Assembly: GCA_030544215.1 (NCBI GenBank)
Contig: JARZZO010000011.1
Location: forward strand, 13,502,001 to 13,566,000
DNA: 64,000 nucleotides
Direction: 5' to 3'
Source of the DNA: Zantedeschia hybrid cultivar
Taxonomy: Eukaryota > Streptophyta > Magnoliopsida > Alismatales > Araceae
The position numbers were made by a program, and so were the translations under genes. Of this stretch, positions 44,131 to 56,600 are shown in pieces; positions within the stretch are counted from its first letter, which is position 1, and every line of letters starts with the position of its first letter. A model generated the notes under the pieces. The model ran no database searches. It was given only the letters and a program-made list of their open reading frames with translations, and was not told the origin of the DNA.

Positions 44131-47100
44131 AAGGTTGGAACTTGCATGTAAACTCCCTGATAAATTATTGATGTGTAAAATAGACCCTATAGAACAAAAC
44201 GTAAAAAATGATCCCGGTGGTGGTTGTATTTGTCACCGAGAAAGATTGGGAGCATTGGTTACTACTTACCAGTTTAATTTGATTTTTGTGGTCTTATTTG
44301 ATTTGTTTAGCATGCTCTCAATTGTCAATTTTAAGAAAGTTTGAAGAACGAATCACCATGCTAGATTCACCTGTGCCAGCCAGGTTATGTTTTTGGAGTA
44401 ATGAGAGAAACAAAATTTGAAGATTTGGAAAATTTCGGGTGGAAAGGATCTCTCTTTAGTGCCGAGCAAATGTGAGATTTCAAGTTAATTATTGAATTGA
44501 TTCTGTCAACTACGTTGATAATGTCTCTCGTAAGCACATACATTTTATTTGATGCCGCAAAATATGTTAGTTTCAGAAAGTTAGAATTGGATGTCTCAAA
44601 GTTTTGACCCTAATAATCGTTAGGCAGACTTTCATTTGTTTGATGTGTAAATCTTTAGGATACGTTACATATACCTACACATTGAAGGTCCTTTTGCAAG
44701 TATTGGTTCATGACTGGTGTTCCATGCCAAAATCCTAGTGATGTGTGTTTGTATGTGCACTGGGGGACCGCGATCCGTACGGTCTCTGCTAACTTCTGAC
44801 GCCAGGATTTAGCGTGTTATGAGCGAACCGAACAAATGCCCGAGTGACACGTCGAGAAACACGTCGATGGGCCTGTTATTTGATGCCACGTAGGAAAGCG
44901 GTACGAGAACAATATTTTCTAACATAATTTTTGATACGACCATGTTGGATCTGAGTATAAACGCTTCGACAGTCGGAAGTATAAGTGCCCCACATTTTTT
45001 GACAGTTACAATTTTCATTGGGTATGTGTCATCTAGATTATGTTAAAATTGTATTAAAAAATAGTGTTAATATACCATTTTCCATATTAGATATAAGTAT
45101 AAACACTTAAAAGCATGATATGATGAGGCTGGCCGTTGGATGCCGTAGACCTCAAAGGGATCGATGATTATCTCGACGACGACCGGGGAGGGCCACGGTC
45201 CTCAAGGCCACTAGTCCTGTGATCCAAACTTTGCGGTCACTTTATAGTAATACTGGAAAAGTGGAAAACAATCTATTTGCTGCGATGTTCCGGCCTTCAC
45301 GCAATATTTACAAAATTAGACCGGCCATCGAGCTGGAGGAGCCTTCGATCCAATCTATTTTAGATCAACTATTTAAAATTGATCGGATTGATTCATTTAA
45401 TTAAACAATATCCAATATATATATATATATTATTAAGATTTTTTTAATACAGATCTTTATAAATATAGCATATTTGAAATAAGTCTTGTAGCTTAGATAT
45501 TTTGATATTCACATTCAAATGCACGTTAAAAAGTGTCTTAAGTAGAGTGACTTTATATTTGACTTAGTATATTAAGAATGAGTTGTGACATAGTGCATTG
45601 CCTTTTTTAAATTTTCAGTGGTAGAGGATTCTAATTATAACTTGGTAGATGTTTTTTTTGAACGTAATTTAATAGTTTTTGAGATTTAATCCTCGACTTA
45701 AAGAGTTGGAATTGAGTCGATCGAAGGTCTTAAGATCTTTTAATTTACTGTACTCAATACAACAGAGCCGTCAAACAAACGATCGGAACGCAAAGTTGAT
45801 AGATGTTACGTAAATTTTCCACTCCTGCGCTTAATATGAGCAAGCCATCAACTTTGTCTATGATACGACCTTTCCTTCACGAAAAACAGGGCGTCTGCGC
45901 GCTAAAATCAAAATAAAGCAAAAGCAAAAACAAGTTTACAGAAATCTAATAAATCTATTTGTACAAAAGTCACCAAGGTTTGCCATTTGCTGCCGGCGGG
46001 CCTCAGCGCCAGCCCTCGGGGATTAGGATGCAATAACGAGTTGAGCATAAGGACATTGGACGGTTGGGCGTGCCCTCTTCCTGGATGCTCACACCGATGA
46101 ATCTCCATTTGTGGTTGTATGTCATCATGTCATGAACTCGAGCCCTTCCCTAGAACAACGTGCGTGGGTATGGGAAATGCTAGGTGGACCGGAAATGTCC
46201 TTCATTTCTTTTAACTAGCTGATGTAGGTGCACATGATAGGTTCTCGGCATTAATCATTCTATAGTAATTTTGCAAAGAACTCCCTTAACTTGTGTTCTT
46301 TCTTTGAGAGGATAAAAAAAAAAGGGCAAGATCGTTGCGGCTACCATGTTGGAAAGGTTTTCCCAATTTTCTTATCCTGCTAAAAGAAGAAGTCTAAGTT
46401 GAGGAGTTTTTCATAAGTTTACCTGATGCAATTATTCCTACGTTTAAAATCCAAGCCAATCAAGTACATTCACGTCAGGTGGATAAGAAAATTGGGGAAA
46501 CTTTCCCGTCTGAGTAATATTACCCGATGAATAAGAGGTGGACTTGGAGGCATTACAAACGTTGCATGATAAAGTTTGAGTAGTGCTAGTGTGACGGGAG
46601 AGTTTATTGAACTTTTTTACCCCCTCAAAGGAAGGACACAGGTTGAAGGACTTCTTTGCAAAATTATTGGAAAGTAGTTAACAATGAAAACTTATCCCAT
46701 GCACTCACGTTAGTTGGATAAACAAAATGGAGAACATTTCCCGTCTTCTGACATTTTCCTAAAGTTTAGGACACACTTACATTTTTTTCTTTTTGAACAT
46801 TAAAAGGAATCCATACATATAAGAGGACCACCCTTACAAACCGTACCCTGATAACAAGCAACCCACCCTTTATAACGTGTAGGGTGTGAGAGCCCAGAAC
46901 TTCCAATACAAGCAAGTAGGATATGCATAGATCCTGTACTAAGATGGACCTAATGGTCCTTGGCTAAAAGTTGGTTCTCTACAGAAATCAGAGGGTCAAG
47001 CTGAACATCGTGAAGCACCTTGGGATGATGGCGAATGGAGTTCTCCCATCTAGGACCGTTGATGCATATCCAGGCGGTGAAGAAGCCACTAGGGACTTCA

Positions 47101-47739
47101 GAGCAGCTGCTGGTACTTTGATGACAGGAAGAAAATGGAATACGGTGGAGCAGAGGATCCATGAGCAAGCCAACATACTCCTTGAATAAGTGCGAAAAGA
47201 GAGCACCATCCACCTCCGAAAGATGCGACAAAGATGCCGTACTAAGTTTTTGATCTCCCACAACAACTTCAACGAAGGCCACACAGTGTTGTGGCGAAGC
47301 CTAAACATAAGGGAAAATCAGGGGAGGAAGGAAGGGGCAAAGGTAGGAGTTGGTTGGGTGGGTGGAAATGGCGGAAGGGGGGAGGTGGTAGGAGGGTATG
47401 AGAGTGAAGGAAGCTAGTAATCGGATCAGAGAGGGTGAGTACCTCCGACGAGTTGGAGACAAAACCTCGCCATCGCGAGAGGATTCCTTATAAGAACAAT
47501 ATAAAAAACTTATTAGTTAGTAGATAAAATCTCTGAAAAGAGAGAAGACGTCTTACACCAGGAGAGACTATGGGGGGGAGCTCCTTTGGGAAGGGAACTC
47601 CCCCTGCCGAAGGGGGACATGAGGAAGAAGAAGGAGCTCTTGCGCTGGCGAATCCGTGGCCTGAGAAGGTAGGACACACTTACACATGCGAGAAAGGAGG
47701 TGTTAGATGAGATAAGTTAACCTTATCTTAACATGAGTA
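44131..47739. other. Intergenic DNA, no gene supported
   Basis: AT-rich, with an (AT)n tract at 45417-45430. A 110-codon minus-strand frame (47282-46950), in a region of overlapping frames (46950-47480), has no family I recognise, and no promoter or splice signals support it. Words such as CCGTC(T/A)GAGTAA and GGATAAGAAAATTGGGG recur near 46370, 46480 and 46720 as weak dispersed repeats. Confidence 0.45.
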
Positions 47740-47755
47740 AAGTGTGTGTGTGTGG

Positions 47756-47809
<54 letters not shown>

Positions 47810-47815
47810 AAGAAA
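47740..47815. repeat. (GT)n-(GA)n compound microsatellite
   Basis: GTGTGTGTG and GGTGTGTGTGTG followed by about 40 bases of GA dinucleotides and AAAG repeats. It is non-coding. Confidence 0.95.
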
Positions 47816-49236
47816 GAAGTTAATTAAGGGAAGTGGCTTGGCTTCCTCTCAACGGTAGAGAGAGAAAGAATAAATGAGGGAACTCTTCCATCTTTTCCGG
47901 CTCATTTGGGTTAGCATTCAATGCCATTAGAAGTTAAGAGAAAGAAATTAATGTTACTTATTCTGCTTTTTGGTATCTCTCTCTTGCAAGTCAATTAAGC
48001 CAATTGCTCGCCCTTTAATGCATGAAATTGGAAAAGGAAACGGTTGCTAGTGTGCTATTGTGAGAAAATTGATATGGGCAGGACAATTTGTGAATGATAG
48101 TAATGGGTTGTAAGCTAGACTTAAGCGCAATAAATAAGGCAACTAGTATAGTTGGACGGTGAGGATCAAAACTCACAATCCAAGGGCTAAGTTCTCTATG
48201 GACAAATAGAATCTAAGGAAATATTCCCTTATGTCTACTTTATAGTATATATCTTTTGATATTAGTCTTTATATACTTAAACTTTTTAGTTTTTAATTCT
48301 TACTATTTGTTTATGTTAATTTTTCTTAACTTCTATCATAATTAAACATGAGTTTAAGTTTAATTCACTTTAGAAAAGTCACTTATATCCATATTTAAAT
48401 TAACAATTCTTTTGGTCATCTCAAACATGTCCCACATGTTCATAATACCCCATCTCCGATCTAACGATCTAAATAATCTAAAAAACAAAAATGTTATTAG
48501 AGTTAATCTATTAAGGTCATTTGTATTATTCATTATAACTTAATTTTTGAATTTTTAGAGTCATTTCAAATATTTTTGTCTGTTTTAACATTGGTTTGAA
48601 TAGTATTCTATGAGTATTTATTTTTTTAAAATGATTTTTAACTAGAAAGATTTGTTATTAAATTATATTAAATTTATAGAAACTAATATCAAAATTGCAG
48701 GAGACATATTCATTAGGTTTATAGGGATCAAGATCGAAAAAGCCCTCATTATTACACTTAAACTTATCTTGTCCTTCTTATATGCATACTTTAAACGTAA
48801 GTAGTAGTCTTCAATTCAAGTTTTTGAATAGTTTCAAATCACATTATACAAAATATAGTATTGCTCTTGATTTTGAACTTGTCCATTTTCATGTGAATCG
48901 AACTAAGCTAGCTAACTTTTAACTAGTTCCTTTGGTTCTTTCTAAAGGCTAACATTTTTAATTGAATCGAACTTAAGAATCACCCGGTTCTAATGTTTTC
49001 CAGTTAGGGTCCGTTTGGTACCCTGTAAAAAAGGATGTAGGAAACACTTATCCTGAAAATGTTGTCCAGAAGGCTTGTTTGGCACCCGAAAAACCTCTGG
49101 TCAAAAGGAAACCAAATCGTTGGACCGATAGTTTTCCCGATTTTGGCATCCGCCCAATAACCCCGTATGCTGTTTTCCGAGCACGCCTTTTTCTTGGCTT
49201 CCGAATAGGATTTCTTCGACTCCCTCTCACCTGCTT
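47816..49236. other. AT-rich intergenic DNA upstream of the FAM32A leader
   Basis: No gene. GGTCCGTTTGGTACCC at about 49008 and GGCTTGTTTGGCACCC at about 49073 are GTTTGGCACC-like words of the kind found at MITE ends, so a decayed element may abut the leader region. Confidence 0.45.
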
Positions 49237-49406
49237 CGTCGGCGGCTACGAACCCAGCCCCTCCGACGCCTCTCGTCTCGGACGAGCTCGCGCGACCAGC
49301 TTCCCCTCTGACGCCGCTTGTCGTCGGGGGCAACGAACCCAGCCCCTCCGACGCCTCTCGTCTCGGACGAGCTCGGGCGACCAGCTTCCCCTCTGGCGCT
49401 CGCGTC
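49237..49406. repeat. Tandem duplication, 85-bp period, GC-rich
   Basis: CGTCGG(C/G)GGC(T/A)ACGAACCCAG starts copies at 49237 and 49322. CCTCTCGTCTCGGACGAGCT and GACCAGCTTCCCCTCTG follow in both. It lies just upstream of the proposed leader exon and is open in several frames by virtue of GC content. Confidence 0.9.
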
Positions 49407-49532
49407 TAGTTCTCTTCTCCCTCGGTGCCTCTCGTCTCTTTCGCGAGCAGCCGGCGGCGAACTCGTCTGCTGTGGGACTTCTCTCCTCAACAAGGCTCGT
49501 CTCCAGCGCCGGCTAGTCTTCTGTGCTTGTAG
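49407..49532 (+). promoter_or_regulatory. Possible leader exon of the FAM32A-like gene
   Basis: CT- and GC-rich sequence with the look of a plant 5' leader ends at donor TTGTAG|GTATTTCC (49532/49533). It is followed by T-rich intron-like sequence. The next plus-strand gene is the FAM32A homologue, whose start codon follows an acceptor TGTCTAG (53120-53126) by four bases. Linking the two is inference; a TATA box was not found. Confidence 0.4.
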
Positions 49533-49843
49533 GTATTTCCTCCTTCGATCTACTCCTTTTCCCTCCTTCCTTTTCCTCCCATTCGATTGATCTAGGGGAG
49601 GGGGAGGAATCGGATGAAGCTCAGATTTCTCCTCTATCTATGGTAGATTTTATCATGTGACTTTTCTTCAATTTTGTTGGCATTTGCTTGTCTCCAAATC
49701 GTCGGTGCATAGAAATCTAGAGTTTGGGCTAGGACTTCAATACTTCCCATAGATTTCCAAATGGGGGCTGCTGGATATGTTTTCCTACCCCCTGTCGTCT
49801 TACTCGATCATCATCCGTATCTATTCTAGATTTGCTTCACTAG

Positions 49844-50074
49844 AACATACTACACGCTGGCTTAGTTCGAAATGGATTTGGGTTGGATATTGTAGCTAAC
49901 ACGACTCTGGTGGATCTATACAACAAATGGGGTAGAATGGAAGATGCAATGAATGTCTTTGATAAGATGCCTAAGAAGAATGTCATATTCCGTAGTGCAC
50001 TCATTGGAGGATATGCGAACCATGGCCAGGGAAATTAGGCTGTGGATACATTTGAAAAGATGTTGATTGATTAG
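49844..50074 (+). pseudogene. Fragment of a pentatricopeptide-repeat (PPR) gene
   Basis: One plus-strand frame reads LHAGLVRNGFGLDIVANTTL, VDLYNKWGRMEDAMNVFDKM, PKKNVIFRSALIGGYANHGQ and then GN-stop-AVDTFEKMLID-stop. This is the unmistakable order of about two plant PPR motifs (LVDLYxKxGRMEDAxxVFDKMPxKNVI, ALIGGYxxHGxxxxAVxxFExML). An in-frame TAG interrupts it and there is no start or continuing array, so it is a pseudogene relic. It resembles the PLS class. It may be a retroposed or captured piece; ends are not defined. Confidence 0.85.
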
Positions 50075-51824
50075 CACAGCAAGAACACTTGAAGCTATTG
50101 GGATTCTGAAATTTCTTCTGTTTTGGTAGTAGGAAACTTATTTTTGATCCACCTCCACATTAAGAATGATATTTTCGGAGGAATAAAGTTCTTTCATATC
50201 CCCGAAGATCTTATTAGGGGGTCTTTTTTGTTTCATATCTGTCCAGCAAGTTTGAGTGAAAAAAAAAAATCGATTCATCGTGCTTCTAGATTAACCAATC
50301 TACCTTCTCTGGTTGTTGATACCAGAGATCAACATCAGGAAGAAGGGGGTGGAAAATAAGGCCGACTCCTCCAATTTATATCCTCAGAAAGTGAATGGCA
50401 TCAGTACCAGTCAAGGTGGTGTAGTATTGAAATCCCATTATTTTACATATCTCAATGGCAGCACCTAGGGCACAACTGATGGAGAGTTATTAAGGGCTAA
50501 GGTACAAAAAATGGGCTCTGTTACAACTGTGATAAAAAATGGGCTAAAGTACAAAAAAGCGACTCTCATAAACTATTTCCGTTGCAGTTGTCTTGAAGGG
50601 AAAGTGCTTCTGAATCTGAGTAATTTGCTGTTCCAGATGTTGAAACTTGAATTTATGGAAAATCCAGAGGGCAGACGAAATTTCAATCATATCCACAGGT
50701 TCATTTGTCTTTGGATTGTCCTGCACCATTTGCAAAAGGCACATTTGCCTATGCTTATGGGATATGTATGACTACCTTCCTGAAATTTAGGTTAGGACAT
50801 GTCTAGACGACGGACTTAAAGTGTTTTTTTTTTTATTGGGTGCCTCTAGTAGTTTTATGGACCCTCTTTCAGTAATTTCTATCCAAGAATTTAAATGGAT
50901 CCTGGTTAATGTGAACTGAACTTGTTGTTTATCGGTTTGTTGAAAGGATCTATTAATAAATTTACTTGGGCAAATAGGAAATGAACCCATGCTTGTGAAC
51001 CAAGTGAACCCACACAGATCCCAAAGATTACAGAAAGTGGATCATAATAGATCCTGGGTTAATGAAAAGTAAATTACAGCAGAGAATCTCTTGATCTGAA
51101 TAGATCTTGAGCCCGAGATATAGAAAGTGGATCATAACATGTCATGAGTAAATTACAAGAGGGAATCTCCCAATCATGACAAATCTTGGGTCAGCTATCA
51201 TTATCCTTTTTCATCTGATAGGTTCTACCTTTCCTTGTGTTCCTACAGGCGTATGTCATGTGAGTCAAATACTTGCAGCACAGCATGACAATGTACAAGA
51301 TTTCTTGGTGTAAAAACTGTCACTTACAGAGTCCAACAGAATATTTGAAGTCTTGAAATCCCGATAGAATTGAACCATCAACTATTTGATACAGGCTTCA
51401 GCAAAAAATTAAAGAGGAGAAGACAGAGACACCTCAGGGGCCTGCAGGGTGTAGTCATGTGGTAGAAGTTTTCAGCTTGAAAGTGCAGTTCATTAGATTA
51501 CACTGTCAGGGCCTCCAGTGGGTTGAAAGTGAAACTACAAGGAATCATCCTTTCATATCCTTCCATCCTCAGGCCCACAGTCCCAGCCACTGGGCCACAA
51601 CATAAGCTAACACACACAGGGAGGGAAAAAATATCTCAGGATTATGAGCACAACAACTTTATTCGTCAGTGATGCACCATCTCTTGGATGATTGAGCAGG
51701 TCCCCAACAGTGGGCATCTGTCTAATTCGTCTTCCATGAGAGTTGATGTTAGGTAAACTTAACATGGTAAACCATAAAAAGGTTTCGACACAAAGGCAAA
51801 GCTTCATATCAATTCTATGGGTGC

Positions 51825-52745
51825 TTTTAGGTGTACAAAATTTATTGGGTGCTCTTTAAGTGGGTATTAAGGCACTATTTTCAAGGTGGTGACAAGGCAC
51901 AAGTTAATGCTCAAAGTGACCCTAGCACCTAAGTGAGCTGTCCATTTGCTTGCCTAGGCCGCCTAGCCCGCACAGGAGTGGGCACAGGGCACTGATTTTG
52001 TGGTCTTTTTTAGTCTTTAGATAAAGATTGAGGGGTATTTTTGGAAAACCAACAATGTTATGTAAATTTCACTTTACCAGTTTCTTTGGACTCTCCGACT
52101 CCAACCCAGTTCCTCTTCTTCCTTCTCTGCATGCTCACATTTATCTTTCCCGTCTTTTCCAATATAAAGGGTGATTATTTGACTATCAAATTTCAAGTTG
52201 AAGTTTCCATGTTGATTGGCAGGTAGTTCTAAATTGTCATTGTTTTTTCCGTTAATTGGCTAATTCTCTTCACTTATTCTTTTTTTTTTTGTTGCTTTTC
52301 AGATGATAGGTATTTGTTAGATGTTTTAGAATGTCATTTTTTTATATTAACTATTCATATGGCAGAAAACATAGAAATTCCCTTTTTCCTAATACATTTT
52401 CGTGGTACCATCCACTTTCCAAACAAAAAAAGGCAGAAAACATGGATAGTAGTTCTCTTAAAACATGGTTGGTTATATAAATTTTATGTTCAAGTTTTCA
52501 CATTGATTGACATGTATTCCAAAATGTTCATTTTTTGGCCTTATTAATTAGTTAATATTTGTCACTTATTCTAGTTTTGCTTTCCCACTATAGGTATATG
52601 CTTAAATTGTGAGTATCGGTTTGTATGGTAGAAATGTATATAGTAGTTCTCTTGAAATGTGCATGCTTACATAAGCTAGGGATTGCTTAAGCTATAAGGC
52701 AGTAGGCAATCGCCCTGATCACTCTGGATGCCTTGACAACCATGT
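51825..52745. mobile_element. Decayed TIR element related to the 21.3-kb copy
   Basis: The right end GATGCCTTGACAACCATG matches the right end of the element at 21258-21789. The left part carries CCTAGCACCTAAGTGAGC and GCCTAGGCCGCCTAG, as in that family. The left terminus is uncertain. Confidence 0.4.
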
Positions 52746-53130
52746 TTTAAAGGAGCCAAAAGGCTCGGCAAAGTAGATGTATTGACAAGATTTTCGTTAC
52801 GTACTGAAACCATTGCCTGTGATCATATTTCCTTTTAGACAAAATTCGACTCCAGTTTACTTACATACGCACACACACAAAAGGGAAATATAGGTCAGTT
52901 TTGGTGTATATTGAACATAATGGGAACTAAAGGACTAGAAGAGCTATGATAGGCATCATGCCTGTTGCAGGTTACAGCTTGTTTGCAGTTGACACCGACC
53001 ATGACATTCAAAATGTGTTCCACTTACAATCTTGTGTTTATGTGGCATATTATTGTATTATTTCATCATGTAGTACATTTATGCTTTAATTTATTTTCAT
53101 TATGTGTTTGATTGTCTCATGTCTAGGTAA

Positions 53131-56100
53131 ATGTCTGCTTATGAGAATGTTGTGGGTGGGAAGTTAAAGCTGAAAGGCAAAGCCTTGGATGTTAAATCAG
53201 GTGGTGTTAAGAAGAAAAAGAAGCACAAGCATCATCATGACCAGGAGCACCAAGACACAGGAAATGAATATTCAGAAGGTTTGTCATGGTCACGTTCAAA
53301 TAATACTCATCTTGAATCAATCAGTCAACTTGGGATATATAATAGTTGATTTGAATGGGAATAAGTGTTGGCCGTTTGAAGTCCAACAGATCATCTCTTT
53401 TTATCTTTAATTGTTTGTCCATCCACTACTCAAATATAGATAAATTGTGTTGTGACCAAAACCTAAGAGAACATTATTGGATTAGCACATTGCTTCATGG
53501 TTTATCAGTGTTCAGTACCCATTCTTGTGCATCCTTTACTTGAATGAGGCATGAGACATAATAATCATCATTATAAAGTCTTATTCCATCATTCTTCGGT
53601 TGGCCAAGTCTCTGAGATTGTTGGTATGGATTGCTGGGAAGCTTCCTTTGAAGAATTGGCCCCATCATTTCATGTACGAACATTTTGAATTCACTTCTGG
53701 AATGCCTTTCCTAGAAGAGTTCATGCTAACATGGGAATGAGTGTCCAAGGTCTCCTTCATGAGGGAAGCTTTCAAACCAAGCCATCAAAGATAGGGTGTC
53801 TTTTTTTTTTTTTTTGGGGGGGGGGGGGGAATAGTGTGGCTAGACTATCCATTCTAAAAGTGCAACAAGAATATTTACATTGGAAAAAGGATGATGAATG
53901 GTTGGGTTAATGGCTAGGCCTGTAAACGGAGTGGATACGGAGCGGATATGCCGTTTCATGTCCGTCCATTTACATTAAACGGATAATCCGTATCTGCTCC
54001 GTACACGGAGCGGATACTATTTGGTGGATATCATCCAGATTCGGAATGGACATTGCTAATATCCGGATATCTAGATAAGAGTCTTTATAAAATGCAATAT
54101 TCATCCGAAAATTCATAAAATTATAAAAACATGTAAATATTTGTAGATATTTGATTAAAAAATTAAGATTTTAAGCACTAATTTAATTATAAAACTAACA
54201 TGATTGACATAAATTTTCAATTATTGGGGCCCAAGCTAAAATGGATGTACCTCCATAGATATTAATTTGGCTAAAACATCACCCACCTTGAATGAAGTTT
54301 ACAAGACAGAAAATGATAAAAAATTTCCCTGGGGCAATGACCTATTCTTATGCTGGGCAACTGGCAGCAGCCACCCGAGCTTGACAGAGGTATATTGCAT
54401 GGAAACAGGATCCACACGAATTGCTCAATGTCACCTATATTTAAGATTAATGGTAAATGACATTAGAATATCATTTCTTTCTTTCTTTCTTTTTTTGGCA
54501 CAAGCTGGCACCAAATTCCTCCGATTAGAGATTTTTGGGCGTTTATTCACAGTTCAAGAGCAGGCATAGAAAATAAGTATGGCTCTCTAGATTTGGCACT
54601 TCCAATCCACAATCATGAAATTTCTCATGTTCGTTAAATGACTTGGGCGGGTGGAAAGAACAAACCCAACTAAATGGAGATCAATAAAATAGGAGTGCCA
54701 AAAGGTAAGAGATACATTTCTGACCAAAGAAAAATAAAAAAGAACAAACCCATCCAGCCAAGAGGAAACCGAAAGAAGAAAAACAAGCTCTCACCTTTCC
54801 AGTGTCATGGAACAGGGTGGTGTTGAACACTTGGAAGGAACAGGATGGTGTTGAACACTTGGGAGGCCACGGTGTGGATGACTTGGGGAAAGCCGAGGGT
54901 GAAGGCTTCCAAGCGAACGACGAACACAACCTTCTTCCAGGCAGATGCAGAAAGCTGTGGATCGGGGCGAGAATGGCCGACGGTGGCGGGCAGCCAGCAG
55001 GTAGCAACTGGGGGGGGGGATGGCCGATGGAGGTGGCAGCAGTGGCAAGCAGGTGGGCCGTGGCGGAACATGGCGGCGGCAACAAGCAGGTCTCAGGCAG
55101 CAGGGGTGGCGGCAGCAAGCAGGTCGCAGGTGGCAGCGGCAAGCAGGTGTGCCATGGGGAATGCGGCGGGGATGGCTGATGGGGGCTGCCAGGCGGGCCA
55201 TGGGCAGAGTGGAGAGGCGTCTCGGTCCTCAATGGGGGGAGCACTGTGTGTTGTGTGAGAAATAGATCTGGAGTGTAGTCTGTGTGGTAATGGCTGGAAT
55301 GGGGAGGGTTAGGGTTCCATTAGCCTATTATATAACTTATAAACCATCTTGCAGAGCGGATACACCATCTCCGTCACCGCTCCGTTTAAGCTACAGATCA
55401 TAAATGGATATCCATTTAAGATCTGCCGGATATCTATTTCGGATATTTATCCGACACTTTGGATATGAATCCAAAGTGGATCCGGATATTATCCGGATCC
55501 ATTTGCAGCCCTATTAATGGCCACAAAATGGAATTATTTGAGTATATGATTCTTTTTGGCTCATAATGTGTACAGAACAGTAGACATAGCCTCTCTTCCT
55601 TTAAGGGAGAGGTGTATGGTTGATTTCTTTTGAATAGTTTATAAATGTTTTGGGACTAGTTTATGATTTGTATGACCCTCCCCGGACACCTTGATGGTGG
55701 GAGCATCATGACACTGGGCTGCCCATTTATTAGATGATTTCGCCTGGAGATCCACTGACTCGTTTGCCAAGATACTACCTAGATGTATTCATCATGAGAC
55801 TAACACCATCTTGTTAGAAAGACTTCCCAAAAAAAGAAAAATCATCTTATTATGGGAGAACAGTAATTCTTCTTTTGCATGGGATTGTGCACTTTTTCCT
55901 ATCATGAGACTAACACCATCTTGTTAGAAAGACTTCCAAAAAAAAAATCATCTTATAATGGGAGAACAGTAATTCTTCTCTTACATGGGCTTGTGCACTT
56001 TCTCCAATAATGTGTGCTGACATCAGAGCAGTTTTCCTTTCTTTGCTCATAATGTCTTGGGAGAGAGATGCCTCCCTCTTATTTGTTTATTTTTCTTCTT

Positions 56101-56370
56101 GGATGTCTGTCAGGTGGCAGTGCAGGATTATCAGCTGATCCTGCTGAAGATGTAACTGAGGTCGACAAGTTAGGGGAAGGGCATGCACCTGCTAATGATG
56201 ATAACCTCACACCAGCAGAAAAGCGATATATCGAACAAAAGGGGAAAATTGACACGCACAGACTTGCAAAGATTGCAAATAAATCACATCGGGACCGGAT
56301 TCAGGACTTCAACCAGTATCTGGCAAACATGAGTGAGCATTATGACATTCCTAAAGTTGGTCCTGGGTGA
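53131..56370 (+). CDS. FAM32A: FAM32A homologue (spliceosome-associated small basic protein)
   Basis: Coding exons 53131-53278 (donor AAG|GTTTGT) and 56114-56370 (acceptor TGTCAG|GTGGC) join inside a glycine codon to give 134 residues. The N-terminus MSAYENVVGGKLKLKGKALD is followed by a KKKKKHKHHHD basic stretch (about residues 27-37), an acidic/serine linker (about 38-78), and the conserved C-terminal block LTPAEKRYIEQKGKID, HRLAKIANKSHRDRIQDFN, QYLANMSEHYDIPKVGPG. The layout and length match FAM32A across eukaryotes. Human FAM32A is known from spliceosome structures to reach the active site with its C-terminal tail and promote exon ligation; the plant role is inferred by homology. The 2.8-kb intron holds a 1.6-kb hAT element and a tandem duplication. 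The start is fixed by homology and lies four bases after an acceptor. No break is seen. Confidence 0.93.
53801..53832. repeat. T-run followed by G-run
   Basis: A homopolymer tract of T then G in the FAM32A intron, just upstream of the hAT insertion. Confidence 0.9.
53925..55513. mobile_element. Non-autonomous hAT element (1589 bp) inside the FAM32A intron
   Basis: The left end TAGGCCTGTAAACGGAGTGG and right end CCATTTGCAGCCCTA are hAT-like inverted repeats. The flanks are a perfect 8-bp duplication TTAATGGC (53917-53924 and 55514-55521). Subterminal CGGAGCGGATAC / GTATCTGCTCCG words mirror between ends. The interior contains a GC-rich block (about 54790-55260) of GGTGGCGGCAAGCAGG-type words with open frames up to 187 codons that look like low-complexity by-products, plus AT-rich sequence. 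No transposase motif is visible. Confidence 0.9.
55791..56006. repeat. Tandem duplication, 110-bp period, next to the exon 2 acceptor
   Basis: ATCATGAGACTAACACCATC starts both copies (55791 and 55901), and GGGAGAACAGTAATTCTTCT and GGG(A/C)TTGTGCACTTT recur in order. It lies about 110 bases before the FAM32A exon 2 acceptor and leaves the splice site intact. Confidence 0.92.
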
Positions 56371-56600
56371 TTCTGTTCTAAGTTCAAAATGCAAATCAGT
56401 GGCATATGTATATTGCTGTAATTGTTTCTGCTGTCTTTTGGATCTTCTCAAAGTGACAGCCCTATTATGTTTTCGAGAGACCTTAATTGTTCTGGTTCGG
56501 AAGTTCAGACTGTAGAACATCTGGTTTGTAGTAGGTTTGTTTGAGTCGGAAACTTGATATATATCTTTGCAGTGTTTGTGCAAGCTGATGACAGGTGCAG
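56371..56600 (+). other. Probable 3' UTR of the FAM32A gene
   Basis: T-rich sequence after the TGA stop. No single poly(A) signal stands out, so the end is approximate. Confidence 0.45.

Larger units (their letters stand above)
49533..53126 (+). other. Inferred leader intron of the FAM32A-like gene (3.6 kb)
   Basis: Bounded by the GT at 49533 and the AG at 53125-53126. It contains a PPR gene fragment near the 5' end, imperfectly repeated AGAAAGTGGATCATAA...GTAAATTAC words (51030-51160) and a CCTAGG-rich element (about 51825-52745). No other exon is recognised. Confidence 0.4.

Noticed and set aside
46950..47480. Cluster of overlapping 75-110-codon frames on both strands
   Set aside because: No family was recognised and no splice or promoter support was seen. 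A retroelement origin is possible but could not be supported.
54681..55244. 187-codon proline/leucine-rich minus-strand frame and its overlapping relatives
   Set aside because: They arise from the GC-rich repeated interior of the hAT element; several frames on both strands are open at once, which points to composition and not coding.
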